From the NCBI GenBank assembly GCA_039881145.1, contig JAYKKI010000005.1, positions 22,749,501-22,813,500 on the forward strand: a stretch of DNA of 64,000 bases, read 5' to 3'. Below the pieces are notes generated by a model. The model made no database searches. It had not been told where the DNA came from and saw nothing but the letters and a program-made list of their open reading frames with translations. The DNA comes from Druceiella hillmani. Lineage: Eukaryota > Arthropoda > Insecta > Lepidoptera > Hepialidae. A program made the translations under genes and the position numbers. Below are positions 26,801-38,330 of the stretch, piece after piece (position 1 is the first letter of the stretch; each line of letters opens with the position of its first letter).

Positions 26801-27040
26801 GCATCATATTATTATTAAATCTTTAAGATAATTTATACTTACGTGTAAGTCATGCTGTAAGAACAAACACTTTCAGTCAAACGTGGCAATGGAATTTCAA
26901 AAATTAGTCTCGAATTTAACTATAAAAATTGTGATAATCATATTAACTAATAAAAAATTTCTTTGATTAAAAAAGATTCTATAATAACATCTAACCGATA
27001 CGGCCTAAATTTGATAAATTGGAAGAAAAAAGGACAAGTC
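23805..27040. other. No gene seen; GC-richer patches
   Basis: A GA-rich run lies at 24244-24269. Patches at 24480-24600 and 25800-25960 (with CGGCCGTTCGGCCG) have no supportable frame. A 112-codon plus frame at 25019-25357 lacks motifs and has background composition, so it is probably chance. Confidence 0.45.
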
Positions 27041-27046
27041 ATTAAG

Positions 27047-27076
27047 AAGACAGATTATATAATTATAATCTGTCTT
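27047..27076. repeat. Perfect 13-bp hairpin
   Basis: Arms 27047-27059 and 27064-27076 around a 4-base loop. Confidence 0.9.
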
Positions 27077-27869
27077 AAATAATGGCAAAGGGATAATAAG
27101 AGTCAAACAAGCGATTTTTTTATTGAAAAATAACGGTTTATAGACATGGATTTCTCATCTATAATGAAATCATATTTATCCTTTAATTTAGTGATATAAA
27201 CAGAAAACAAATATTTATGAAAGGGCGCACAATATTTAGTATTGTGGAGCGTGCATATTTCGGTGGATTTCTTTAGAAATTTAATACCCAAGTATAAATT
27301 AGAAAAAAATGTGAAGGTTGTGTAAAAAATTTTTTTTTAAATGTGAGTAACTAAGCGCATGCAGAATGATTATAGCGATTTAAATAGAAAATTGGCGAAC
27401 CCATTTAATTTTTATCCCTTTTAGAAATATAAGGAAGAAGTACTACCCTTTACTGTATTCGCGTTTAACTTTTTAAAGCGTAACCTGATTTCACCATTCC
27501 CTCTTCAACGAAATACAAAACGATAACCAGCGAGTAAGTAATATATGAGATATCTTATTTTAGTACAGATGTAGAGTTATTACTTAACTGAAAAAATCTT
27601 CGATGTTAGGACATTATGTATAATTTTACTTGCTAATTGAAAATAAGTCTTAAAAATACTCGCTTATATGTTGAGTTGCATGCTCCTTTTTCAATAATTT
27701 CTGATTTACGTAGTTTCACTTAAATTACCCCACCTTAAAAGATATTAATTGCTCGGTGCTAAATCTAAAATGCCCACATTAGCCGATTGGCTCCACAGCA
27801 ACAAGTATCGCGTTGTATATTAAAGTTAACCTAACTGTTGTTTCGTAAATGCATTGTGCTGAAGGCCAA

Positions 27870-28170
27870 GTGGCAAAAAACGCCAGTCAAGCGGGTCGGC
27901 GCGGGCCACTAAGCGGTCTCGGCGATCGTACGATACGAGCCGGCAACCGGCGGTGAATCATTTACTTTTTGCCGCAACGCTCTGCTACTGGGCACTGCTG
28001 CGGCGAATATAGATGACGCTGCTCTGTCTGCGTTCGCTATATAATGGCTGACTAAGGTTTAAGTGGAAACATTCGCCGTACCTACTGGTGTTGGGTGGCG
28101 TGCTAAGCACCGATGTATCTGAGTTTGTTTATGTTATTGGTCAGGCCGTGAGTCGGTTAGCAGTGCTTGG
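27870..28170 (+). promoter_or_regulatory. Candidate TATA promoter and non-coding first exon
   Basis: 27901-27960 is 65% G+C with about ten CpGs in an otherwise AT-rich window. TATATAAT lies at 28038-28045, and an initiator-like ACATTC places a possible start at 28071, 33 bases downstream. Two good splice donors follow: GTGAGT at 28148 and GTAAGA at 28170. This would make a short first exon of about 78 or 99 bases with no long frame. The arrangement is inferred from signals only, and an unrelated GC-rich repeat is possible. Confidence 0.35.
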
Positions 28171-28181
28171 TAAGATTGTGT

Positions 28182-29465
28182 GTTGTCACGATATTTTTGG
28201 CTGAACTTTAACCAAGGCGAAAGCAACATTAGGATATTTAAAAATTTACTGCTGGAACTTACTGAAGCAAATGATATAATAAATTCTGAGACTACAATAT
28301 TCTGAAAGAATTACAAAGATACTATACAATTTTAAAGTGCATACCTCCTTTCTCGTTCACAATTCCACAGCCTTTCATGCTGAACACTTCCTATTTTTCT
28401 TTTTTTATATAAATATCGTGTTACACCATTTGAGATTTTTTTCTGGTCTATTATTGTCAACTATTTTATAAAAAAGTATATCTTTTTCATACATTCTAAT
28501 TTTTACCAACGAAAATGGCACGATTATAACATTGATGTTCCAGCTGTTATTGATAACTGACAACTAAATTCATTCATACTTTTTCTATCATATTTGACTA
28601 AAGTAGACAGCGATGAACTATTTAGCCATAACTATTAACTACGTATTTGTACTACCCCTCATGTTGCACGTATATTTCATAGGTTCTACAGTACCCATGA
28701 TAGATTTGCTTATTTTTAAATAGTCTAACATAATTTGACTACAGTATTGACGATTAATTTGATGATCTAGGTCTAAAAACGAATGACCGTAGAAATATTT
28801 GGGTATTTATATATAACCATGTTTGGTGAGATAAAACCAATGTTTATGATGTTGCATTGTAGTTTTAACAAATTGGTTTTGTTACATTGGGCATTGAACA
28901 TTGTGCGGTAATGCATATGATATTAATTTCTAATAAATAAATAAGTCTATGTCACCCTAACTAGAGAACATATCTATCCCTTCTTTATTTTTACCATACC
29001 TTCTTTATTTTACTGAATTATACATTCAATAAATATTCTGGGAGTATAAGGGTTTCTAATGACAGTATTGCAGATCATTGTAAAAGTCATGAGAAACGCT
29101 GATGGTTCTTCAGTCATCGAAATCTACCATCATCTGTTTCATGGATCAGTGAATATAAATTAAAATCAGTTTTAGAAAGAATTTATTACCATAAAATGAG
29201 ACCAAAACACAGAAGAATAAATTAAAGTTCGTTTTCAATATTTGAATAAAATTCAAGTTACTCCAGTTGATGTAGTGCTGTATAGTGAAATATAAGTAAC
29301 GAATATTTTTTATTTGCCGTATCTATGCCTTATTTTAGGTTTATGTTTAGGACTTACTGCGTCTTGGATAACAAAAAAGACAGTTGTTCACTCAGTTCAC
29401 GTGAAATTTGCATATTTTATAGTGTCCGTTACGCTATTTGTTTCCTAAGAGATGATACCTGAGGG
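28182..29465. other. No gene seen
   Basis: AT-rich. If the preceding promoter call is right this would be intron. Confidence 0.5.
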
Positions 29466-29468
29466 GGG

Positions 29469-29519
29469 AATTGTTCCCATGTTTTTCATGGGTTTGTCAT
29501 GAAAAACATGGGAACAATT
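29469..29519. repeat. Perfect 22-bp hairpin
   Basis: Arms 29469-29490 and 29498-29519 pair without a mismatch around the loop GGTTTGT. Confidence 0.92.
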
Positions 29520-29524
29520 TTATA

Positions 29525-30305
29525 TTATATCAAAAGTGACTGTATTATCAATTTTTTCTCCGTCATTTATCCAGCGTTTCTCGGATTTTAATACCTAACT
29601 TTTTGTTCAGTCAATAAGTATATAATTATATGCATTTACGAAAATTTTGCGACATTTTCTTGCATGAAAATTTCCGAAACTTCTTTTAATCTGTCTTAAT
29701 TATGTTATTTAAATAGAAGTAGCGATTATTTCATACGTATAGTTTAATTGTATAAAATTTATCTAAATAAACTCTATAGATAATTGAAATTAGTACTTTA
29801 TAGATATGCTTGTTCGGAAAATTCAATCATTAAAAAAAAATTAGCAAATTATTTGAATGCCTGGTTACTAACAAAATTACTTTTAATCAAAAAGTTATTA
29901 TAAAATTATTAAATATGTCTGATATACAATTATTTCTCCATACTTTTATGTATACTCACTGGATTACGCTAGACGTGCAAGATTTATGTTTTACCAATTG
30001 CTTGGTATAGGTACGATTGAAACGCAGAAAGTAAATAACAATGACAACTGATTCGTCAGGAGACATGATATTATGTATAGTAATCGTAATTATAGTTGAG
30101 CTGTCGCTTTAAAGTTTGCTGACTCTAGATCGACATTACTAAGAAAATATTGTATGTCAGAATAACGCAAAAAATTATTTTATTTCATCAGTCTTATAAC
30201 GGTCTTTTCTGCAAATAGGCTTTTTTACGTGATTAACAAAATTTTGTTTGAGTTTCCAAGAAAATATAAAGCAAATTTAATGCTATTAAAGCCAGAATAT
30301 TTGAC
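29525..30305. other. No gene seen
   Basis: AT-rich sequence without recognisable features. Confidence 0.5.
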
Positions 30306-30309
30306 ACGT

Positions 30310-32095
30310 TACCGTAAAACGGGGTTAATTTACTTTATGGGTAACTTTGACATTTTTGGGGCTACTTCGACAGGGCACCAAAATACGGTTTGAACGTGTG
30401 TGGAGCACGAAGCCTCCGAGGGAGTACGGAGCCTCTCCGACTAGTCTGAGCGTGTTCGTTGTTGGGATTTGTACTATGGTGCGTAGATTATCAATAAGGA
30501 AGATAGATATGTAAAGCAGTGGAAAGATAACTTGCCAGGCTATGATTTTGTGAAATAATTTGCAGCTCAGAACAATCTTGCATTGAGACTGGACACAAAT
30601 ATCAAAACTTCAAGAGCATCAGTGGGTCCTAATGAGATTAAAGAGTTTTTTGAGAATTTGAGACCAACTTTCGAGGAGACACGTTCTGCTCTAATTTATA
30701 ATTATAATGACACAAATATTATAGACGACCCAGGGGCGATAAAAGTTCTAGCACACCGAGAGCACGAACGCGTCGAAAGAGTCCAGGAAGATTCAAAATC
30801 ATCTATCAGCATCATGTTCTGTGGCACAGCTGAAAAACAATTGATTCCTCCCATGGTTGTCTGCAAATAGAATTACCTTTACAAGAACTGGACACAGGGT
30901 GGGCCACCTGAAACTATTTACAGGAACAGTAGCAGCGGCCTGTCTGATATGAACCTCTTCGAGGCATGCTTTTTCAGAAAATTGCTACCGCACATCCAGG
31001 AACATAGAGATGAAAATGAAAAAAACTGTGGTCATTGGTGACAATGTTGCTCCTCATTCATCAAAACTACACTAGAAAACAACTTTTTATTTTATAACTC
31101 TGACACCAAACTCGATGCACATGTTGCAACTACTGGACCTGGGTATCTATGGGCCTTTAAAGAGATAATGCGAAAGGTTCTGGATGACTGGAGATAAGGA
31201 TCAAGAAAAGGTGGCGCTATCCCGAAGCCACAGTTTCCCATACTGCTAAAGATATTATGTATGCATTGGCTCCTAATATAAAGAAGAATTTACATAGCTC
31301 TATCAGAACTACAAGTCTATGCCCTTTTGATCCCGAAGCCGTTTTGAAAAAGTTTGATTAGATCGTTTAGAAGAGATTGAACGTGTCCTCGACAATAGTC
31401 TGTTTGAGTTTTTATAAGAGACAAGAGGCTACAACTCTGAAAGAATTCGACACAGAAGAGTAAAGAAAGTCATTCATAAACCAGGTATACATATGATGCC
31501 CCAGAAATCGAAAACCATGTTTCAGCTATCAAGGATGACCTGACATTCGCATCAATGCCCTCAACTTCTTTCATGCCGCTTGCAACAGACCAGACTTCTT
31601 CCTATGGAGATGTTCCTCTAAGTGATGTCTGGCAAGAAGGGAATAACATGCAAGAAGAAGGACAACAACCTTTGTTACAATTGTAAGTGTGACTTCCGGT
31701 TCTACCATCAGGCTGCAGACTGGATTTGCTGCATCACTTGAAAAAATTGAATTTGTGGCATGTTTAACAAAGGCTCCACGGATCCTGCCGATGAATGTAT
31801 CGTGTGCGAGGATACAGATTATTTTAGCTATTTCTATTATTGTTAAATTTGTTATTTTTATTGCTATTAAGTTGATTTGCAATCATGCTAAACTTAATTA
31901 TGATTCCAAAGATAATTACAAGACTGATTACGTGCTTAAAATTATACTCTAAGTATTTGGTATTACCATGTTAAATATTTCTTTAATAAAAATGACGAAT
32001 TGATTGACAAAACTCGTTGTTTTTAATTTATTTTCCTGTATAATGCATAAAATTTTAATATTTTTTAATCAAAATGGTGTCAGAGTAACCTTTGA
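30310..32095 (+). mobile_element. Dead pogo/Tigger-like DNA transposon (approximate bounds)
   Basis: The transposase relic at 30490-31835 is flanked by GGGTAACTTTGACA (30350) on the left. On the right an imperfect inverted match, TGTCAGAGTAACC, lies at about 32075. These look like subterminal motifs; clear terminal repeats and a TA duplication were not found. AATAAA-like polyadenylation signals lie near 31985. Ends are approximate. Confidence 0.6.
30490..31835 (+). pseudogene. DDE_1-type (pogo/Tigger/Jerky-like) transposase relic
   Basis: In the family, this enzyme cuts and rejoins the transposon ends. The first frame (30490-30870) reads YVKQWKDNLPGYDF, NIKTSRASVGPNEI, NYNDTNIIDDPG and ISIMFCGTAEKQLIPPMVV in the order expected for the DDE_1 family, then continues past a TAG into NWTQGGP. 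A frameshift in an A-run near 31018-31025 moves the next motif, VVIGDNVAPHSS, to another frame, followed by LTPNSMHMLQLLDLGIYGPL. A cysteine-rich tail (CKCDFRFYHQAADWICC and CIVCEDTDYF, 31690-31835) follows. The N-terminal DNA-binding part is absent. In-frame stops sit at 30556 and 30868. The first catalytic Asp, expected in NYDETN, is Asn here. It is clearly non-functional. Confidence 0.9.
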
Positions 32096-32104
32096 GCTTT
32101 AAAG

Positions 32105-32630
32105 CATTGACTTAGGTTGCATTTCAATGCCTTGTCAAAGAAACTACCACAAAAGTATTAACCACCAAAAAACTACCGAAACATGTACAAAGTTTTATAG
32201 TACCAGAAAATAATGTTTTGTTTTCACTTTTTAAGGTGTATTATTTTTAAGGTTGAAAACTCTTTTTGACATAAAATTTTGCAGGCCATTCCATTATGAA
32301 CAGCAATACAAATATATTTTTGTTTTATATTATTTATATTATTGTTTCATAATCGTGTCTCGTATATCTAAGAATTGTTTACAAAAATAAATTATTTAAT
32401 ACTCAAAATGAAATGTAAAACTCCTGCTTGTTGTCCGAATTCTGTCTTTAGCTATCAGTGTAACCTTTGTTCTTGCTGCAAAGCGGCAAACCAATATCGT
32501 GTTACCTTGATAAATCGATATCCGTCGCAATTTTTAATTCACATCCATGATTTCTTTTGGCTGTTTTAAAGCGAAAAAATGCTTGACAATAAATTTACAA
32601 AAATATAAGATAGTTTGCTTTTTATTAGAG
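32105..32630. other. No gene seen
   Basis: AT-rich flank between two mobile elements. A 64-codon frame at 32375-32569 is cysteine-rich at one point (CCPNSVFSYQCNLCSCC) but has no recognisable finger spacing. Confidence 0.45.
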
Positions 32631-32636
32631 TCTCGT

Positions 32637-33195
32637 ACCTCAAAAAAATCGAGATCCTTATAAGACCACTCACAAATCTGTCTATTTGTCGGTCTATCTA
32701 TCCCAGATGTTTTTCTTCAGAAACTGTTTGATATAGAAACTTAAAATTGTTATATTAATAAAACGTGTCAATGGGCGCATAGCTCAATAGCTAGCAGTCA
32801 AAAACAGTTATATCAAAATTTTAAGATGGGCAAATTGAGTACTATATTTTTTTAATTCCATAATTATATATTTATGAGGTTATCATTTAAAAAGATAATA
32901 ATAAGGGTCTCGAAAAAAATTTATTTAGGTATTTCGTTTTCAGGGTTATTGAAAAATACGCAAAAAATATGTCCCCCTCCCCCATTATTTCCGAAGAAAC
33001 TAAACTCACTGAAATATTGCAAAGGTTGTAAGAAAACTATAACGATAATCATCGATTTTATATTTTTTTTAAATTTGCATAATATTTTAACGCCTCTGAA
33101 AGATGTAGTAGGCAATATACTTAAGTTGTGAATATTTAATATTTATAAAATGTTTAATAGAAATGCTATGTACTCGTAAATGTGTACGGAACCAT
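32637..33195 (-). mobile_element. GGGTTCCGTA-family element (R2 type), near full length
   Basis: Left end AGAGTCTCGTA, then CTTATAAG, then GTCTATTTGTCGG. Right end TACGGAACCAT. Its right third aligns with 63750-63924 (GAAAGATGTAGTAGGCAATATAC against GAAAGATTTAGTAAGCAATATAC). No transposase is encoded. Several short open frames within are by-products. Confidence 0.7.
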
Positions 33196-33199
33196 AACG

Positions 33200-33780
33200 C
33201 TTGATAGTTTTTTTTTGCATATCGTACAACTGCAATTATTTAAAACCGGCTGTGCCTACGACTTCGTTCGCGTAAAATTCGGAATAAGAAAAGTTATTAG
33301 AATTTTTTTTCTCTGTATACTGCTCTTGAGTATAAACTATTACCATATCATATTTCATATACATCCATCCAGTATATTTCGCGTGATTGACAAACAAATT
33401 AATATACGGACAAACAGACAAAAATTCTAAAAATATTTTTGGTTTTCTGGCTTCTATTATCATTCTTTAAGCTAAATCAATTACATTCAACCTATTAAAA
33501 TTGTATTATATGTATAGATAAAACCCCTGTCAGTTATGCTAAAGTATTAAAATATCGTCTCTGTAGGCTAAACGTCTCGGTGTAACATTGTTTGATATAA
33601 ATTCGAAAGATTATCATTTGAAAATTTCAAAACAGTCATTTCTTTTACAGGTTGTTTTCACTAAATAATTAGTATAAAATTTGAGTCAATTACTATTCTA
33701 AATGTTAAATATAAATTAATTTAATTCAAATTTCTTTAAAATAATAATAAGTTCTAATTTTGTCTACTGATGCTCTCAGA
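33200..33780. other. No gene seen
   Basis: Begins with the tail of the preceding element, then AT-rich sequence. Confidence 0.5.
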
Positions 33781-33782
33781 AC

Positions 33783-34312
33783 AGGACATATAAAATAGGA
33801 ATGTGTATAAAATAGGAAATATACCTATAGTCTCAAAATAGAACATATGTATTGTATATAAAATAAGACATACATTGTGTATAAAATAGGACATATACCT
33901 ATACTCTCAAAATAGGACATATACATTGTGCATAAAATAGGAAATATACCTATAGTCTCAAAATAGAACATATGTATTGTATATAAAATAGGACATATAC
34001 ATTGTGTATAAAATAGGACATATACCTATACTCTCAAAATAGGACATATACATTGTGCATAAAATAGGAAATATACCTATAGTCTCAAAATAGAACATAT
34101 GTATTGTATATAAAATAGGACATATACATTGTGTATAAAATAGGACATATACCTATACTCTCAAAATAGGACATATACATTGTGCATAAAATAGGAAATA
34201 TACCTATAGTCTCAAAATAGAACATATACATTGTATATAAAATAGGACATATACATTGTGTATAAAATAAGACATATACTTATACTCTCAAAATAGGACA
34301 CATACATTTATA
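33783..34312. repeat. Higher-order minisatellite: 127-bp unit of five ~25-bp subunits
   Basis: Landmark TCTCAAAATAGAAC recurs at 33831, 33956, 34083 and 34210 (spacings 125, 127, 127). Each 127-bp unit is five diverged versions (26+25+25+26+25) of a subunit starting AAAATAGGACATATAC, so the array has two nested levels. The two central units are identical by eye and the outer ones diverge. About 4.2 units in all. No coding frame. Confidence 0.95.
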
Positions 34313-34319
34313 CTTGCTA

Positions 34320-36290
34320 TTACCCAAATCTGAGACTGTGTATTTTCTAACATGTATCAATTAAACAGCAAACATGTGAAAGTTTATGCAAATAAAATAA
34401 TTTTATATTTGGCATAACTTCGAAAATAGTGACAAAGTTTAAACTTTAAGCTAATTATATCGAATTATTGCAATAAAATAAACAATCATTTGAAATATGT
34501 TTAGATATAATAACCGCCTTGTTTATGGATAATATTGAATGCAATTCATATATAAAATAAATTTGTTTTTAAAAAAAATATGTTTCTCTAACATTTAATT
34601 TAATATTATATAAATTTTACTATATACCTATATGTCATGTATAAAAATGTATATTCAAAAGAATAAGTAGCAGACAACAATTATTCAACTCTACAATCTT
34701 GATTTTAACCTCTTGAATTAACAGTGGCCTGTCAATCTGCGATAAAGAAAGTGATTTATGTACAAATCGTGATTTGTAGCCGTGATCACGATCATCATCT
34801 AAAGATCGGCTAATTGCTATGCCATATGACTGTGCTGCGCAGTCTTTATGAATTCATAATACCTACGGCATGGTAATAATCTGATAGATTGTTACCTGTC
34901 GGCCCGCATGTGGCCAACGCACGTGCAGCCCCGCCCTGACACGTGACTTTCATTAAATCAATCAAACAAAGTTTGGAAGGACGGCCTGTGACGTTCGGAT
35001 TTTGCGGGGTTAATGAAGGTTATAGGCCTGCTTTCGATAGCAAGCTCACTTTTTGTCGAGGATAATGATAGCCGATGTTCGTTAGAGGAAAACGAATCAA
35101 ATTATTTGTTAGATAATCTTTTTTATTATTTCGAAACTTAGTGAAAGGAAAATTATTAGGCGGCCAACTTAATAACAATTGTCCCATTAGTATCGAGTTC
35201 AATTGGAGGTTAACTAGTTTTAACTTGCATTGAAACTATCATAGATTTTAATCCCTATTCTAAGTTTACTTTTAAATTCATATCACCGACGAAATTCGTG
35301 AATTTTGCATTTGGCGTATTTCGTCTTTTTCTGGGCCCCCATCGATATATCAAAAAATGACATATAATAACAGCGAGTTGATCTCATTCCACAAAAGTTC
35401 CAACTCATTCTTCAAAGGAACAATTTAAAATTTTATTCCAACATTTTCTCAAAGAAGGCAGCCAGCGAGATCACGTTTCATCTTGCGAGGGTCACGTTTT
35501 CGTAGGATAAATCATAGAGGATAGCTAGCCTTTTCGCTATCCCTGCCACATATTACTTACACCAAATGTGTTCCATGCTTCACTGCGTCTGTGGGAGGAA
35601 GATTAAAATTTTAACGTGACTTTATGTATCAAGCGACTTTATGTCAACATTTGTTTATTTAAAAGTCTTATTTCAAACTAAAACAAATTGTTATTCATCA
35701 AAAATATAAAATATTACCAATAGTAACTAATGTTTTATTTACCTAACATCGGTTCATCAAACGAAATAATAAATGTTTGATTAAGGCCTTACAGTGTAAT
35801 TGATAGTTAAAAGGGCGTGTACGGCAGGAAAATACGGGTTCGCACTTGATGTATATAAAACACTATATGTCCTTTAATACAAATGCTAATAATATAAAAT
35901 TGACTGATTAACATTTTTCAATACCTTTATGAAATATACAGAAAATATCCATTTCTACCTTATTCTTGTCGAGAGAGCCAAGATCATACTCATAATACAT
36001 TCTTAATGACGGTAACCTCTTTGACAAATGGTAATTGTTTTTTGAAAATATAATTTTGTTTTACCAAAACTTAATCCGACCCGAGATCCGTTATGGAAGT
36101 TATTCAAGACATTGTTTAATATTTATGTATAAAATTGGTATAATTTTATACTACAAAATTTAAATATTGTTATTTCCAAATTATATTAGTTATTTGTGAC
36201 ACACCTGTTAGAAACAGTTAAGACAGGACGAAGTTTATAAATAAAATTGTGTAAAGCATTAATGTTTGAGTCCTGATAATTATTTTTTTC
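34320..36290. other. No gene seen; GC-richer patches
   Basis: 34880-34990 holds two CACGTG-core motifs (CGCACGTGCAG, ACACGTGAC). 35450-35560 is moderately GC-rich. No supportable gene. Confidence 0.45.
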
Positions 36291-36294
36291 AATA

Positions 36295-36770
36295 AATTAA
36301 CACGTACACAAGCTCCCGCTAGGCATACGCAACCACTACATTAATCCGAGCGGTGCTGGTGGACGTGCGCAAGTATCGTGTGTATGAAAAAAATTACAAA
36401 TAATTATGAATATAATTTTGAATTTTCTAAAAAAGTTATCTTTTAAATTTTATTTTGATGACAATCAACTATTTTTCAGTCAACAAATAACGTCTTTCTT
36501 TGTACCAAATTTATTTCCGGACGTGTATAATCTAAAAACAATTCTATTTATTCATTTCTCATCTAAAATTTCCATTTCACTATTTTTAAATTTTAACCGA
36601 TATATATGCGGTTTAATAAGCAATAATAATAATGTCACTATACCCAATTTTAAGTTTTTATGGCAGATATTTTCTGAGAAAAACGGCTTTGACAGGCGGG
36701 CAGACAGACGGACGTATCAGTGATCGTATAAGGGTTTAGTATTTTTTACCTTTTGAGATACGGAACTCTA
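36295..36770 (+). repeat. Interspersed repeat, family R1, copy B (most complete)
   Basis: Starts with the GC-rich patch (36295-36395), runs through TTTTCTAAAAAAGTTATC and AACGTCTTTCTTTG, and ends in GACAGACGGACG, ATAAGGGTTTAG and GATACGGAACTCTAAAAA. This shows that the GC-rich patch and the GGGTTCCGTA end belong to one element of about 480 bp. The 105-codon frame at 36406-36723 lies wholly inside the repeat. Confidence 0.75.
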
Positions 36771-36870
36771 AAAATTGTGGTAACATTGTATGTAAATGGA
36801 ATACTGGTGACTGTAGTGATGGTGATGATATTTGTGGATGTTATGGAATTGTTAAAGCACTATAAATTCA

Positions 36871-37250
36871 TAATTATTGGTTAGAGGTACTAAAATAATC
36901 AGCAGTATAATATTCTGGTTGAACTCGGGGATAGAAAAGTCCTAAAGCTTCTTGGAAAAATATGTCACATATAACGTTCTTTACATGGCTTACCATTTGC
37001 GAACCATATTTCCGTAACTCTTTACTAACAAAATTACCAAACGAGAAGGAGCAATTTTCGATTGCTTGTGAAAGTTTTTTCAAAATTACATAAACCTTTT
37101 GAATTATCTTGTCGCTAACAGCTTAGCTTTTTCTGTTTCTTCTGTTTTGTTTTTTTATTGCCATTGCCTTTTGCCGAAGGAGAATAGCTGATGTTAGTTA
37201 AGGGTCTTAAAACTAAATGGGACTTTCCTTATGCTGTGGATAGTTTAGTC
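36871..37250 (-). pseudogene. BESS-like C-terminal relic (MADF/BESS or PIF-associated protein)
   Basis: The minus strand reads AVSDKIIQKVYVILKKLSQ, FGNFVSKELRKY and VKNVICDIFFQEALG, then stops at 36874-36876. The spacing of FG.(F/Y)V...L(R/K)...I..I.F.A resembles the BESS tail of insect MADF-BESS DNA-associated proteins and of the accessory ORF in PIF/Harbinger transposons (family knowledge, from memory). Upstream, a lysine-rich stretch is split by a stop, and another frame gives PLTNISYSPSAKGNGNKK, so at least one frameshift exists. I see no MADF domain. It is probably a relic of an element-derived gene. A genuine last exon is less likely because of the stop. Confidence 0.45.
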
Positions 37251-37786
37251 GGGAAGTACATGATGTGAAAACTGAGTATTACAAAGGTTTTTTCGGTTTG
37301 TACTCTGCGGTAGCAATTATAATTTTATATATTAAGAATCATGTATGGTTTTTCATGAATACACATTTATACAGAGAGAAATCAATTTATATATACATAG
37401 AATACCTAAATTATTATAGATCCTTTAAAAAGCTGAAGCGACCTATTTGGTTTTGGGTTTCAAATTGTAAAATTATATTACTGGGGTCTTTTCAAGCAAC
37501 ACTCTCCTGAGGTTCTTTCGAAAGAATTTTAACTATTGTATTTCAAGAGAACGTAAAGTTGCAGAGAATACCTTTGATATAAGCAGAACCTTGTTTCAAG
37601 GTGTAAGAAAATCCATACATTTAAAATCCGAAAAAACCGAAAAATGGCGCTATTATTTATTTACATAAATTTTAAACGACAGCAACTTTCTAGTCATCTC
37701 TAGCTATAAAGTATTTGGAAAAGAGAATAATCAGTTGTTATCAGATAGATGGAGAATAACAAAGATAGCAATTCATTATGTCGTCT

Positions 37787-38158
37787 TCATAATATTTCCA
37801 GGAAACCATCTAATGCAACTAGCAACTTACGATTACACTTAATAAGACACTTCTCTTCAATTGTAAATGTATTTATCTTAGAAAAATCACCATTATTCCT
37901 ACATACCTTAGGCAATATATTTCCAGGATGATATGGAAAATTTTTATCACTTGAAAAGTTAAACCATTCAAATGCAAACCTTTTTGATTTATATTCATCA
38001 TCTGGACGTATCTAGAAAAATAAACAAATTTAATTTTTCATTGATTTTTGAACTAAAATAATAATGTACTCACTGGAAATTAACTTTTCGTTTTTTCTTT
38101 ACTTTTCTCGCTAATAGGGCTCTAAAAGCAAAGTTACCTTTTTCTTTCCTTCATCCAT
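37787..38158 (-). CDS. Spliced-looking two-exon start, unknown protein
   Basis: Reading the minus strand, ATG at 38158 opens MDEGKKK, which ends at a GTAACT donor (exon end 38138). A 126-bp intron closes with a pyrimidine-rich TTTTTCTAG acceptor (38020-38012). The next exon starts at 38011 in the matching phase with IRPDDEYKSKRFAFEWFN. It either ends in phase at AAG|GTATGT (37907), giving exactly 35 codons, or stays open to a stop near 37787. The fit of phase, acceptor and donor is suggestive, but the family is unknown and the sequence could be chance. It lies upstream of the BESS-like relic on the same strand. Confidence 0.3.
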
Positions 38159-38330
38159 TGGAAGGCATCATTTAAATGGTCGGAGTGTTACAATTCCTAT
38201 ATTTATAATTGGGTTGTTTTAAATTAAATGAATTAATTCTCGTAACTTTTCGTTGTTTATTCATCTTGTTCGATACGAAAGGCATACGTTCGTATACATA
38301 AGATTAGCATGAGAAAACAGACTAAGCGCC

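Noticed and set aside
31571..31952. Two opposing open frames of 87 and 103 codons
   Set aside because: They are shadows of the decayed transposase tail and its 3' flank.
32772..32800. tRNA-like start GGGCGCATAGCTCAATAGCTAG
   Set aside because: No B box follows, and it lies inside a GGGTTCCGTA-family element.
33783..34312. CRISPR-like array
   Set aside because: Units are contiguous tandem repeats with no unique spacers, in a eukaryotic setting.
37749..37931. Plus-strand frame with a BED-zinc-finger-like string (TSNLRLHLIRHF)
   Set aside because: The second cysteine of the finger is missing (CRLH), the frame overlaps a better minus-strand exon candidate, and no hAT transposase follows.
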